Under the pieces are notes generated by a model. It searched no databases. It was not told where the DNA came from and was given only the letters and a program-made list of their open reading frames with translations. This document shows, one piece after another, positions 1-6,656 of a DNA stretch of 11,308 nucleotides. A program made the translations under genes and the position numbers. Positions within the stretch are counted from its first letter, which is position 1. Each line of letters opens with the position of its first letter. The stretch is from Thermoleophilia bacterium. GTDB lineage: Bacteria > Actinomycetota > Thermoleophilia > RBG-16-64-13. The stretch lies in contig JAFGIH010000416.1 in NCBI GenBank assembly GCA_016929985.1, positions 1-11,308 on the forward strand, read 5' to 3'.

Positions 1-42
1 AAGACGGCGAGCGCAGAGACCCGGAAGTCAGATACCTGCTGC
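1..42 (+). ncRNA. Cobalamin riboswitch, 3' end only (cut by window start)
   Basis: The first bases match the 3' part of a cobalamin riboswitch: a GGCGAG-type segment, then a B12-box-like stretch AAGTCAGATACCTGCT at 25-40 (family consensus roughly AGYCAGGAGACCTGCC). The conserved core and the 5' strand of the closing stem must lie upstream of the window. It precedes btuF on the same strand, which supports the vitamin B12 assignment of the transporter. One base appears to be missing from the box compared with the usual form. The call rests on this partial match, on two complete copies elsewhere in the window, and on the gene context. Confidence 0.72.
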
Positions 43-56
43 GAAGGAGGAGCAGA

Positions 57-76
57 AGCTCTCCGCGGAGAGAGCT
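57..76 (+). promoter_or_regulatory. Small stem-loop in btuF leader
   Basis: AGCTCTC (57-63) and GAGAGCT (70-76) form a perfect 7-bp stem with a 6-base loop. It sits about 16 bases downstream of the partial riboswitch and directly after a purine-rich AAGGAGGAG stretch (44-52) that has no start codon behind it. No T-run follows, so it is not a standard intrinsic terminator. It may be part of the riboswitch expression platform. Confidence 0.4.
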
Positions 77-107
77 AACTCCGTCCCGACGCGCGCGGGG
101 CGCCGAC

Positions 108-193
108 TCGGTTCGACCAGTCCGATGGTCAGGCCGGGGAGTAGCCAACCTGCTCTCCACCATCTTGCGGGCCATGACCATATGTCGAACCGA
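108..193 (+). promoter_or_regulatory. Long hairpin in btuF leader, ending next to the RBS
   Basis: TCGGTTCGAC (108-117) is perfectly complementary to GTCGAACCGA (184-193). Inside it, ATGGTCA (125-131) pairs with TGACCAT (175-181) and GGCC (132-135) with GGCC (170-173), with small bulges. The outer stem ends just before the AAAGGAG ribosome binding site (193-199) of btuF. No T-run follows, so control of translation or mRNA stability is more likely than termination. The pairing is seen directly; the role is inferred. Confidence 0.5.
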
Positions 194-204
194 AAGGAGT
201 CCGC

Positions 205-1293
205 ATGTACGGACACCCAGCGCCACGCCGCATGACGGCGCGGTCGCCCCTCTCCCTTTTCTTCATCCTGCTGCTATTGGCGGCCCTCTTCGCCTGCGCG
301 CCTATCCTGGCTGCTTGCGGGTCGGACGGGGACGCGGCGCCGGAGACCACCGGAGCGGCCGTCACCACGGAGGCTCCCGCGACGGCCGAAGCTCCCGCGA
401 CCACCGCGGCCCCCGTGACCACGCAGGCTCCCGCGACCACCGAGGCTCAGCCGGCTGAGGGGACTTTCCCCGTCACTGTGACCGACGACAACGGCAACAG
501 CGTCACCATCGAGACCCGGCCGGAGCGCATCGTGTCCGCCGCCCCCTCGAACACCGAGACGCTCTTTGCCCTGGGCGCCGGGGAACGCGTGGTGGGCGTG
601 ACCTCGCTGGATGACTACCCGCCTGAAGCGGCGACCGTTGAGAAGGTGGGCGACTACGTCCCCAACACTGAAGCTATCATGGCGTTGAGTCCCGACTTGG
701 TGTTGGGCTACGCGGGGAGCGAAGAAGCCTTGGCGCCGGTCCAGGATGCCGGAGCCGCGGTGCTGATCTTCAACCCCACCACCGTGGCAGGCATCTACGC
801 CAACATCACCACGGCTGGAGCAGCGATCGGCGCTCCCGACGCGGCGGCTCAGTTGATAGACTCGCTCAAGGTCCAGATGGAAGAGGTCGCACAGGCGGCG
901 GCCGCGGTCGAGGAGCCTCTGAAGGTCTTCTACGCCATCGATAACACGCTCTGGACTTGCGGACCAGGATCGTTCGTCGACGAACTCCTCAACCTGGCGA
1001 ATGCCGTCAACGTGGGCGCGATGCAGGGTACAGACGCCGCGTCGGCCCAGCCCTATTACCAGTTCTCGCCTGAGCAGCTGGTGGCAGCCGACCCGGATGT
1101 GATCATCCTGCCCACCGCCTCCGGCTACACCAGCGCCGAGGAGTTCTCCGCCGACAGCCGTTTCGCGAGCCTTACCGCCGTCAAAGAGGGTCGCGTCTTG
1201 CTGATGGATGACACCACCGTCACCCGTCCCGGTCCACGGATAGGAGAAGGTCTCAAACTGCTGGCGAGTACTATCTATCCTGATATCTTCTAG
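205..1293 (+). CDS. btuF: Corrinoid ABC transporter substrate-binding lipoprotein (BtuF-like)
   Basis: The protein captures cobalamin or other corrinoids outside the cell and delivers them to the BtuC permease. At 362 residues it starts with a basic segment and a hydrophobic signal (about 14-37). The signal ends in LAAC, so Cys38 is the likely lipidation site; LFAC at 28-31 is a weaker alternative. A Thr/Ala/Pro-rich tether (about 48-86) links the anchor to a class III periplasmic-binding-protein fold beginning near FPVTVTDDNGN. The RPERIVSAAPSNTETLFALG motif and the downstream VVGVT and VLGYAGSEE segments are typical of BtuF/FecB-type proteins. The ATG at 205 has an AAAGGAG ribosome binding site six bases upstream; the ATG at 232 lacks one. 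Family members also bind iron-siderophores or heme, but the riboswitch and neighbouring cob genes favour corrinoids. It is first in the btuFCD operon. Confidence 0.88.
   Translation: MYGHPAPRRMTARSPLSLFFILLLLAALFACAPILAACGSDGDAAPETTGAAVTTEAPATAEAPATTAAPVTTQAPATTEAQPAEGTFPVTVTDDNGNSVTIETRPERIVSAAPSNTETLFALGAGERVVGVTSLDDYPPEAATVEKVGDYVPNTEAIMALSPDLVLGYAGSEEALAPVQDAGAAVLIFNPTTVAGIYANITTAGAAIGAPDAAAQLIDSLKVQMEEVAQAAAAVEEPLKVFYAIDNTLWTCGPGSFVDELLNLANAVNVGAMQGTDAASAQPYYQFSPEQLVAADPDVIILPTASGYTSAEEFSADSRFASLTAVKEGRVLLMDDTTVTRPGPRIGEGLKLLASTIYPDIF
355..450 (+). repeat. Low-complexity tandem repeat coding for the lipoprotein tether
   Basis: Degenerate units built on GAGGCTCCCGCGA recur at 370, 388 and 424 and encode an Ala-Pro-Ala-Thr-Thr-Glu type repeat (residues 51-82 of BtuF). 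Such tethers hold Gram-positive binding lipoproteins away from the membrane. The repeat number may vary between strains. Confidence 0.7.
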
Positions 1294-1316
1294 CAAGTAA
1301 GAATGAGGGCCGAATC

Positions 1317-1352
1317 CCCGGCCTGTTCCCCGCGATTGGGAAACAGGCCGGG
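1317..1352 (+). promoter_or_regulatory. Stem-loop 1 between btuF and btuC
   Basis: CCCGGCCTGTTCCC (1317-1330) pairs with GGGAAACAGGCCGGG (1338-1352) across a 7-base loop, with one unpaired A. It lies 24 bases after the btuF stop. There is no T-run after it. Hairpins here often stabilise the upstream binding-protein mRNA or reduce read-through to the permease; that role is inferred. Confidence 0.6.
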
Positions 1353-1355
1353 AGC

Positions 1356-1387
1356 GGTGGCGCGGATGCTCCGCGATCCGCGCCACC
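1356..1387 (+). promoter_or_regulatory. Stem-loop 2 between btuF and btuC
   Basis: GGTGGCGCGGAT (1356-1367) and ATCCGCGCCACC (1376-1387) form a perfect 12-bp stem with an 8-base loop. It starts three bases after stem-loop 1 and also lacks a following T-run. Confidence 0.6.
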
Positions 1388-1392
1388 CCGGT

Positions 1393-1413
1393 CCTGCCCG
1401 ACGGATCGGCAGG
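1393..1413 (+). promoter_or_regulatory. Stem-loop 3, overlapping the btuC ribosome-binding region
   Basis: CCTGCC (1393-1398) pairs with GGCAGG (1408-1413). The GCAGGG at 1409-1414 is the nearest purine-rich match to a ribosome binding site for the btuC ATG at 1425, so this stem could limit btuC translation. The pairing is visible; the effect is inferred. Confidence 0.4.
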
Positions 1414-1424
1414 GAAACCCAGCC

Positions 1425-2465
1425 ATGACACGCCACACAGACCGCCGCCGGACCTACCGCCTCGTCATGGCGGGACTGGTCGCGACCACCGCGGCCGTCA
1501 TCCTGACGGCCGCGGTGGTCGGCGCCGCCGGGCTCTCTGTGGGTGAGGCCTTCCGCGCCTTCTTCGGACTCATCCGCCACGGCACAGAGGCGTCGGGCGA
1601 TTTTCCCGACTGGGCGCCCCGGCTCCTCCTCGACCTCCGCCTGCCCCGGATCGTGCTCGCTCTCCTGGTCGGCGGCGCGCTCTCCACCGCCGGCGCTTCA
1701 TTCCAAGGTATCTTCCGTAACCCTCTTGCCGAACCCTACCTACTGGGGGTATCGGCCGGGGCCGCGTTGGGAGCCACCATAGCCATCGTGTGGCGACCTC
1801 TCACTTTCCTGGGGATCTACACACTTCCTCTGCTCGCCTTCGCCGGAGCGGTCTTGGCCGCCTTCTTGGTATACCGGGTCGCCACCATTGGAGGACTCAC
1901 CAGCGCGGCGTCGCTGCTGCTGTCGGGTGTTGCCATCGGCTCCACGCTGACTGCCATAACGTCCTTCCTCATGGTCGCCACAGAGCGTGACCTCCACACA
2001 GTGGTGATCTGGCTGATGGGTGGTCTCACCACCGCCACTTGGACAAAGGTGTTCATCACTCTCCCGGTCGTCGCGGCAGGCTTCATCTACATGTTGGTCA
2101 TGTCGCGGCGCATGAACCTCCTGCTCATGGGCGAAGAGCGGGCGCGGGAACTCGGCGTCGACAGCCGGCGCACCCGGCGCAATCTGATGATAGTCGCCTC
2201 TCTCACCACCGCCGCGGCCGTCTCCTTCTCGGGGTTGATAGGCTTCATCGGCCTGATGGTGCCACATATCATGCGACTCATAGTGGGACCCGATCATCGC
2301 CACCTGCTCCCCGCTACCGCTATCTTCGGAGGCCTGCTGTTGCTCGCCGCCGACACGGTGGCACGAACGGCCATGGCTCCCTCCGAGATCCCGGTGGGGA
2401 TCATCACCGCGGCTACGGGAGGCCCGTTCTTCCTCTATCTACTACGAGCGCGCAAGGGGATCTGA
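1425..2465 (+). CDS. btuC: Corrinoid ABC transporter permease (FecCD/BtuC family)
   Basis: This is the membrane-spanning subunit that forms the corrinoid channel, most likely as a dimer with two BtuD ATPases. The 346-residue protein is strongly hydrophobic with about ten membrane segments. FecCD-family marks are seen in order: LRLPRIVLALLVGGALSTAG (71-90), NPLAEPYLLGVSAGAALGA (99-117), a cytoplasmic GEERARELGVDSRR stretch that would contact the ATPase, GLIGFIGLMVPHIMRLIVGP, and a C-terminal PSEIPVGIITAATGGPFFLY. The length fits the family (about 330-350). The start at 1425 gives a basic N-terminus before the first membrane helix, but its ribosome binding site is weak. It ends one base before the btuD start, so the two are translationally coupled. 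Iron-siderophore permeases look the same; the substrate is inferred from context. Confidence 0.9.
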   Translation: MTRHTDRRRTYRLVMAGLVATTAAVILTAAVVGAAGLSVGEAFRAFFGLIRHGTEASGDFPDWAPRLLLDLRLPRIVLALLVGGALSTAGASFQGIFRNPLAEPYLLGVSAGAALGATIAIVWRPLTFLGIYTLPLLAFAGAVLAAFLVYRVATIGGLTSAASLLLSGVAIGSTLTAITSFLMVATERDLHTVVIWLMGGLTTATWTKVFITLPVVAAGFIYMLVMSRRMNLLLMGEERARELGVDSRRTRRNLMIVASLTTAAAVSFSGLIGFIGLMVPHIMRLIVGPDHRHLLPATAIFGGLLLLAADTVARTAMAPSEIPVGIITAATGGPFFLYLLRARKGI

Positions 2466-2466
2466 C

Positions 2467-3795
2467 GTGGAGAGGGACGGCCGCGGCATCGAGATGAGTG
2501 CCGAGCCCCCGCGCACGGGGACAACCACCGTCGCAGACGCCTTCGCCTCGACAACGGCCAATGCGTGCCCGACCACATACGAGAGCCGCAGCCTGGAAGC
2601 CACACTCGGCGGCCGACGCGTTCTTGGACCGCTCGACCTGCGCATCGACCGGGGCTCGTTTCTGGGCATCGTCGGCCCCAATGGGTCGGGCAAGACCACA
2701 CTGCTGCGCGTACTCACGGGTGCGGTGAAGCCCTCGAACGGGGCAGTCCTCCTGAACGGCCATCCACTGCAACACTACTCCGCCCTGGACCTAGCCCGCG
2801 AGGTCGCGGTCGTTCCCCAACAGTTCAGCCTCGACTTCAACTTCACTGTTGCCGAGACAGTAGCAATGGGCCGGTACGCACGGGGCGACGACGACGTGGA
2901 TTCCGCCTCTGTGACGGCCGCGCTCAGCGCCGTAGGGTTGACAGACTTGGCCGCCAGGCTCATCACCAGGCTTTCGGGGGGCGAGCGTCAGCGGGCGGTA
3001 ATCGCTCAGGCGCTGTCCCAGGAAACACCCGCCCTGCTGCTCGACGAGCCTCTGAACAACCTCGACCTCAATCATCAGCTGGAAGTCATGCAACTGCTGA
3101 CGCGCCTGCATGCCGACGGCAAGACGATCATCGTTGTGCTGCATGATCTGAACATGGCAGCGCAGTACTGCCACGAGATCCTGCTACTCGACGGCGGTAG
3201 GGCGGCCGCGCGGGGGGCCCCCGGTGACATCCTCGATCCGCACACCATACTCGAGGTGTTCAAGGTAAGGGTCGCGGTACACCGACAGGGCTCGCGACCG
3301 TACCTCACCCCCTTATGGACCCGTACCCCTGAATGCAACGGCGACACTGGAGGCAAGCAGGTGCATGTGGTCGCCGGGGGCGGGGCTGCTACGCATCTCA
3401 TCGAAGAACTCGTACTCCATGGATTCGCTCCCACCGTCGGCGTAGTGAGTGTCTTCGACACCGACTACGCCACTGCTCAGAAATACGAGCTCAAAGTGGT
3501 TTCTTCCCCACCGTTCGAGCCCTTCCCTCCCGAGGCGGTACAAGAGGCGGCATCATTCGCCGGACAGGCCGAGGTGATAATCATAGCGCCGGTCTTTTTT
3601 GGAAAGGGCAACTTGGCTCCGCTACGCGTCGCGCTCCAGATGGCTCGAGCAGGCAAGAGGGTCATGGTGATCGACCAGCCGCCCATCGAAGAACGCGATA
3701 TGAGCGGTGGTGAAGCCACTCTACTTATGGCCGAACTCATGACCGCGGGGGCGCTCGAGATCAGCGACCCTGCAAAGGCCATCGAGCAGCTCTGA
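2467..3795 (+). CDS. btuD: Corrinoid ABC transporter ATPase (BtuD-like) with extra C-terminal domain
   Basis: This subunit powers corrinoid import by ATP hydrolysis. At 442 residues it is much longer than a usual FecE/BtuD ATPase (about 250-270). The ABC domain spans about 40-285: Walker A GPNGSGKTT (70-78), Q-loop in VVPQQF (115-120), signature LSGGERQR (169-176), Walker B LLLDEP (190-195), D-loop NNLD (197-200) and switch His226. From about residue 297 a separate alpha/beta domain follows. It has a glycine-rich VVAGGGAATH (301-310) after a beta strand, then VIIIAPVFFGKGNLAPLRVAL and ERDMSGGEATLL; I do not know its function. The GTG start at 2467 has AAGGGGA six bases upstream; the ATG at 2494 would remove only nine residues. 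The 3' end overlaps cbiB, on the other strand, by 35 bp. Confidence 0.88.
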   Translation: MERDGRGIEMSAEPPRTGTTTVADAFASTTANACPTTYESRSLEATLGGRRVLGPLDLRIDRGSFLGIVGPNGSGKTTLLRVLTGAVKPSNGAVLLNGHPLQHYSALDLAREVAVVPQQFSLDFNFTVAETVAMGRYARGDDDVDSASVTAALSAVGLTDLAARLITRLSGGERQRAVIAQALSQETPALLLDEPLNNLDLNHQLEVMQLLTRLHADGKTIIVVLHDLNMAAQYCHEILLLDGGRAAARGAPGDILDPHTILEVFKVRVAVHRQGSRPYLTPLWTRTPECNGDTGGKQVHVVAGGGAATHLIEELVLHGFAPTVGVVSVFDTDYATAQKYELKVVSSPPFEPFPPEAVQEAASFAGQAEVIIIAPVFFGKGNLAPLRVALQMARAGKRVMVIDQPPIEERDMSGGEATLLMAELMTAGALEISDPAKAIEQL

Positions 3796-4747
3796 ACCCG
3801 CGCCCAACCAGCAAGGCTCCACCCACCCACAGTGACCCCGCCCATACTACAGTGGTCACGGCCATGAACCGCACAGCCCGACTGATATGCCGCGCGGCAA
3901 GCGGCTCAAGCGGGTCCCCCAATGTGGGGTAGTCGGACAGCACTCCGCCCCTCATAAGAGGTCCCCCGAGTTGCACTCCGAGCGCCCCCGCCATGGCTGC
4001 TTCCGCAATGCCGGAGTTGGGACTGGCGTGTTTGCCCCCATCGCGTAGACACGCGCGCAGAAGACCCACAGGGTGGAGGCCGGTGATCCACGCGGCAACG
4101 GAACCCGCCACCGGCGTGAGCCTAGCCGGGACCCAGTTGGCCCAGTCGTCCGATCGGGCCGACGCCCACCCGAAGCGGACGTAGCGTTCGTTGCGGTACC
4201 CGAACGTCGAATCCAACGTGTTCACGGCCTTGTATGCGGCGGCTGCCATCGGACCGCCGAGGTACGCGTAGAAGAGCGGAGAGGTGACACCGTCGACGGT
4301 GTTCTCGCCAACACTCTCCACTACTGCCCTCACCACGCCCGCCTCATCCAGAACCGATACGTCCCTACCCACCATGCGCCCCACCAGGGTGCGCGCCGTG
4401 ACGAGATCAGCGTCCTGCAACGCGCCGTGGACATCGAGGGCGTGATCGGCCAGGTCGCGGGCGGCGAAGGCCGTCCACAACACCAGGATCGACGTAGCGT
4501 CTTTGGCGCGCGGAGACAGACACGCCGAAGCGCCGGTCACGATCGCGGTGGCCAGCGTCGCCGCCGCCACAACCAACCCGGCGGTCACGGCGCCCGCAAG
4601 TCTTTCATCCTTGATACGACGCCTCGCTATGACTTCGAGCCCTTGTGCCAGCCTGCCCGTCAACTTGGCCGGATGGGGTAACCAACGCGGGTCGCCGAGC
4701 ACCGCGTCCAACAGCAGCGCACAGGCTATGTGGGCTGGGCGCTTCAT
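3761..4747 (-). CDS. cbiB: Adenosylcobinamide-phosphate synthase (CbiB)
   Basis: An integral membrane enzyme that joins aminopropanol (phosphate) to adenosylcobyric acid, giving adenosylcobinamide (phosphate). The 328-residue protein has the family marks in order: LLLDAVLGDPRWLPHP near the N-terminus, ENTVDGVTSPLFYA (148-161), NTLDSTFGYRNERY (176-189), DDWANWVPARLTP (200-212) and SPNSGIAEAAMAG (242-254), with hydrophobic helices between them. The length matches CbiB/CobD proteins (about 310-330). The ATG at 4747 is chosen because MKRPAHIACALLLDAVLGDP is the normal family start and a GAGGG site lies just upstream. It follows cobD by 10 bases and is last in the six-gene operon. The naming is confusing: the aerobic-pathway literature calls this enzyme CobD. 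Confidence 0.94.
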   Translation of the reverse strand: MKRPAHIACALLLDAVLGDPRWLPHPAKLTGRLAQGLEVIARRRIKDERLAGAVTAGLVVAAATLATAIVTGASACLSPRAKDATSILVLWTAFAARDLADHALDVHGALQDADLVTARTLVGRMVGRDVSVLDEAGVVRAVVESVGENTVDGVTSPLFYAYLGGPMAAAAYKAVNTLDSTFGYRNERYVRFGWASARSDDWANWVPARLTPVAGSVAAWITGLHPVGLLRACLRDGGKHASPNSGIAEAAMAGALGVQLGGPLMRGGVLSDYPTLGDPLEPLAARHISRAVRFMAVTTVVWAGSLWVGGALLVGRGFRAARWPLQGR

Positions 4748-4757
4748 CGCGATACCC

Positions 4758-5924
4758 TCATCCCCCCTTCTTCTGCCGGAGAGCGACTTCGGTGTCACCG
4801 GCTTCGAGCACGGCGCGCAGACTGCTCGCCAGCCGGTCGTTCTCTTCTCTTGTGCGTACGGCGACACGGAGGAAGCGCCGGTCCAGGCCCTCAAAGTCGT
4901 CACAGACCCGTACTGCGAGTCCTTGCCGCAACAGCCGCCCGGCCAGCTCGACCGCATCGATAGAGTCCCTGTCTATCTTGACCAAGACATAGTTGACGCT
5001 TCCAGGGAAGACCCGCAAGCCCCGTACTTCACACAGCCGCTCTAAAAGCCACCGGCGCTCCTCGCGCACGAATCGCCTTGTCTCGGCCGCGAACTCCTGG
5101 TCCGCCAGAGCAGCAACGCCCACCGCCTGCGCGAGGGCGTTCACCGACCACGGGGCGAGCGCCCGCCGTAGTGCCGCCGCGACATCGCCCGGCGCAACGG
5201 CGAACCCCAGTCTGAGCCCCGGCACCGCATAGAATTTGGTGAAAGACCGCATGACGATGAGATTCGAGAGGCCCAGCGCGAGCAGCCCGGGGTCGGCAGA
5301 GCCCGCCTCGTCGCTCACGAACTCCACAAACGCCTCATCTACCACGAACCACGTACGGCGATGCTGCGATACCAGGGCCACGAGCTCTTCGAGCGGGCAG
5401 ACCGCTCCGGTGGGGTTGTTAGGTCTGCCGATCAAGACCATTTCGCCGCCGTCCAGTCGGGCGGCGATCTCGTCCATGTCCATGGCAAAGTCATTGGACT
5501 CGTCCAGAGGGACGTTCTCCACGGCCAGACCCGCCGCAGCGGCCGCGGCGGCGTAATCCACATAAGCCGGCACAGGGATCACCGCACCTGCTACCTGGGA
5601 ACAGCCTCGGAGTACCCGGGGCAGAGCCGAGAGCAGATCGGCCGACCCGTTGCCCACCACCACACATCCAGGCGCGACACCGTAGCGGGCGCCGATGGCC
5701 TCGACCAAGTCAGAGGACTCAGGATCGGGATAATGCCGGAGGTCGTCAACATGGGCCGATATGACCGTCCGCAGCCACTCGGGAGGCCCCAAGGGATTGA
5801 TGTTGGCCGAGAAATCGACGAGGTCCTGAGGCGCCACTCCCGCCGCCTCAGCCAGCCTCCTGATATTGCCGCCGTGAGGACTCAACCCCACACCTGCAAG
5901 GCCCCCACCAGGGCCGGGACGCAT
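4758..5924 (-). CDS. cobD: L-threonine-O-3-phosphate decarboxylase (PLP-dependent, CobD)
   Basis: This enzyme decarboxylates L-threonine phosphate to (R)-1-amino-2-propanol phosphate, the linker that CbiB attaches. It is a fold-type I aminotransferase-like protein. From the ATG at 5924 it has 388 residues. HGGNIRRLAE and LVDFSANINPLGPP lie near the N-terminus and are typical of CobD rather than HisC. GNGSADLL, GRPNNPTG (156-163) and VVDEAF (184-189) follow, and the PLP Schiff-base lysine is K230 in SFTKFYAVPGLRLG. RVAVRTREEN is near the C-terminus. A GTG at 5891 is an equally plausible start: it has GGTGGGGG upstream and fits the family N-terminus better, giving 377 residues. The ATG start overlaps cobS by 43 bases, the GTG by 10. 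Histidinol-phosphate aminotransferase is a close relative, but operon position and N-terminal motif support CobD. Confidence 0.9.
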   Translation of the reverse strand: MRPGPGGGLAGVGLSPHGGNIRRLAEAAGVAPQDLVDFSANINPLGPPEWLRTVISAHVDDLRHYPDPESSDLVEAIGARYGVAPGCVVVGNGSADLLSALPRVLRGCSQVAGAVIPVPAYVDYAAAAAAAGLAVENVPLDESNDFAMDMDEIAARLDGGEMVLIGRPNNPTGAVCPLEELVALVSQHRRTWFVVDEAFVEFVSDEAGSADPGLLALGLSNLIVMRSFTKFYAVPGLRLGFAVAPGDVAAALRRALAPWSVNALAQAVGVAALADQEFAAETRRFVREERRWLLERLCEVRGLRVFPGSVNYVLVKIDRDSIDAVELAGRLLRQGLAVRVCDDFEGLDRRFLRVAVRTREENDRLASSLRAVLEAGDTEVALRQKKGG

Positions 5925-6646
5925 TCCACCACTTCGCTCGTGGCGCCGAGCGTATCGCCCGTGTACCCGCCGATCTTGCGGTGGCAGTAAGCACCGATGA
6001 CGATCCCTGTTGCGATCGAGGCAGCGCCGGCCACCAGACCCTGGACATCCGCCAGCAACCAACCCGCGGCCATCAGTACCGCGGCAGCCCACAGGGGGAG
6101 CAGTAACCGGCGTGCCCCTTTGAGCGCGAAGACGGTCGCCAGGCCCCCGCCGGTACGAGAATACGAGAAGACACCCATGGTCACGATCACGGCACAGCGA
6201 CCTGCAAGCGGCATCAAGAGAACGACCTGCCAGCGACTGCCCGGCGGCGACACACAGGCAAGCAGCGCCGTCTTAGTCAGAATGACACAGGCTACTGCCA
6301 CGACTCCCATCGCCCCGGTATGGCTGTCGCGCATGATGGTAAGCATCTGTTCGCGAGACCGCGAACTCAAGAGACCGTCTGCGGTGTCGGCCAAGCCGTC
6401 CATATGAAGGGCCCGGGACACGGCGATAAGGAGACACACGACGAAGGCGCTCCCTGCAAGCGGAGGCAGGACCTGGTCGAGCCCGAAGCAGGCTGCCGCG
6501 GCTACTCCGCCTATGAGAAGGCCCACTACCGGGAAGAACAGGAGACCACGCCGAAGATCCTTCTCGTCACCCGCCCAGCCGCCAGGTACAGGCACACAGG
6601 TGAGAAACCGGAGCGCAGAGAAGAACGGCCTAACCGCTCCGATCAT
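5882..6646 (-). CDS. cobS: Cobalamin synthase (adenosylcobinamide-GDP ribazoletransferase, CobS)
   Basis: A membrane enzyme that condenses adenosylcobinamide-GDP with alpha-ribazole (phosphate), the joining step of nucleotide-loop assembly. The 254-residue protein has the usual length and several hydrophobic helices. The N-terminal FFSALRFLTCVPVP is a family hallmark. HMDGLADTADGL (81-92) and MRDSHTGAMG (105-114) carry the conserved acidic and His residues thought to bind metal and substrate. GGYTGDTLGATSE (226-238) closes the family pattern. The ATG at 6646 has GAGGGA six bases upstream. It begins 10 bases after the cobT stop and overlaps the cobD start, which suggests translational coupling. 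Confidence 0.95.
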   Translation of the reverse strand: MIGAVRPFFSALRFLTCVPVPGGWAGDEKDLRRGLLFFPVVGLLIGGVAAAACFGLDQVLPPLAGSAFVVCLLIAVSRALHMDGLADTADGLLSSRSREQMLTIMRDSHTGAMGVVAVACVILTKTALLACVSPPGSRWQVVLLMPLAGRCAVIVTMGVFSYSRTGGGLATVFALKGARRLLLPLWAAAVLMAAGWLLADVQGLVAGAASIATGIVIGAYCHRKIGGYTGDTLGATSEVVECVPALVGALQVWG

Positions 6647-6656
6647 CGCTCGTCCC

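Noticed and set aside
57..76. Intrinsic terminator after the btuF riboswitch
   Set aside because: The stem-loop is perfect but no T-run follows, so termination is not supported; it is kept only as a stem-loop.
274..1431. 385-codon open frame on the minus strand opposite btuF
   Set aside because: It is a mirror of the high-GC codon bias of btuF. Its translation is rich in Gly/Arg/His with no recognisable fold, and it has no operon context.
3355..3795. BtuD extension as a CbiZ-type amidohydrolase
   Set aside because: The segment is shorter than CbiZ and lacks the Asn/Ala/Thr-rich motifs I associate with that family.
4748..4957. Longer N-terminus for cbiB starting at 4957
   Set aside because: The extra 70 codons lie inside the cobD coding region in another frame and show no CbiB sequence; the family start matches the ATG at 4747.
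5925..6092. Longer N-terminus for cobD starting at 6092
   Set aside because: It would lie within the cobS coding region and is Gly/Arg-rich without family similarity; starts at 5924 or 5891 fit CobD.
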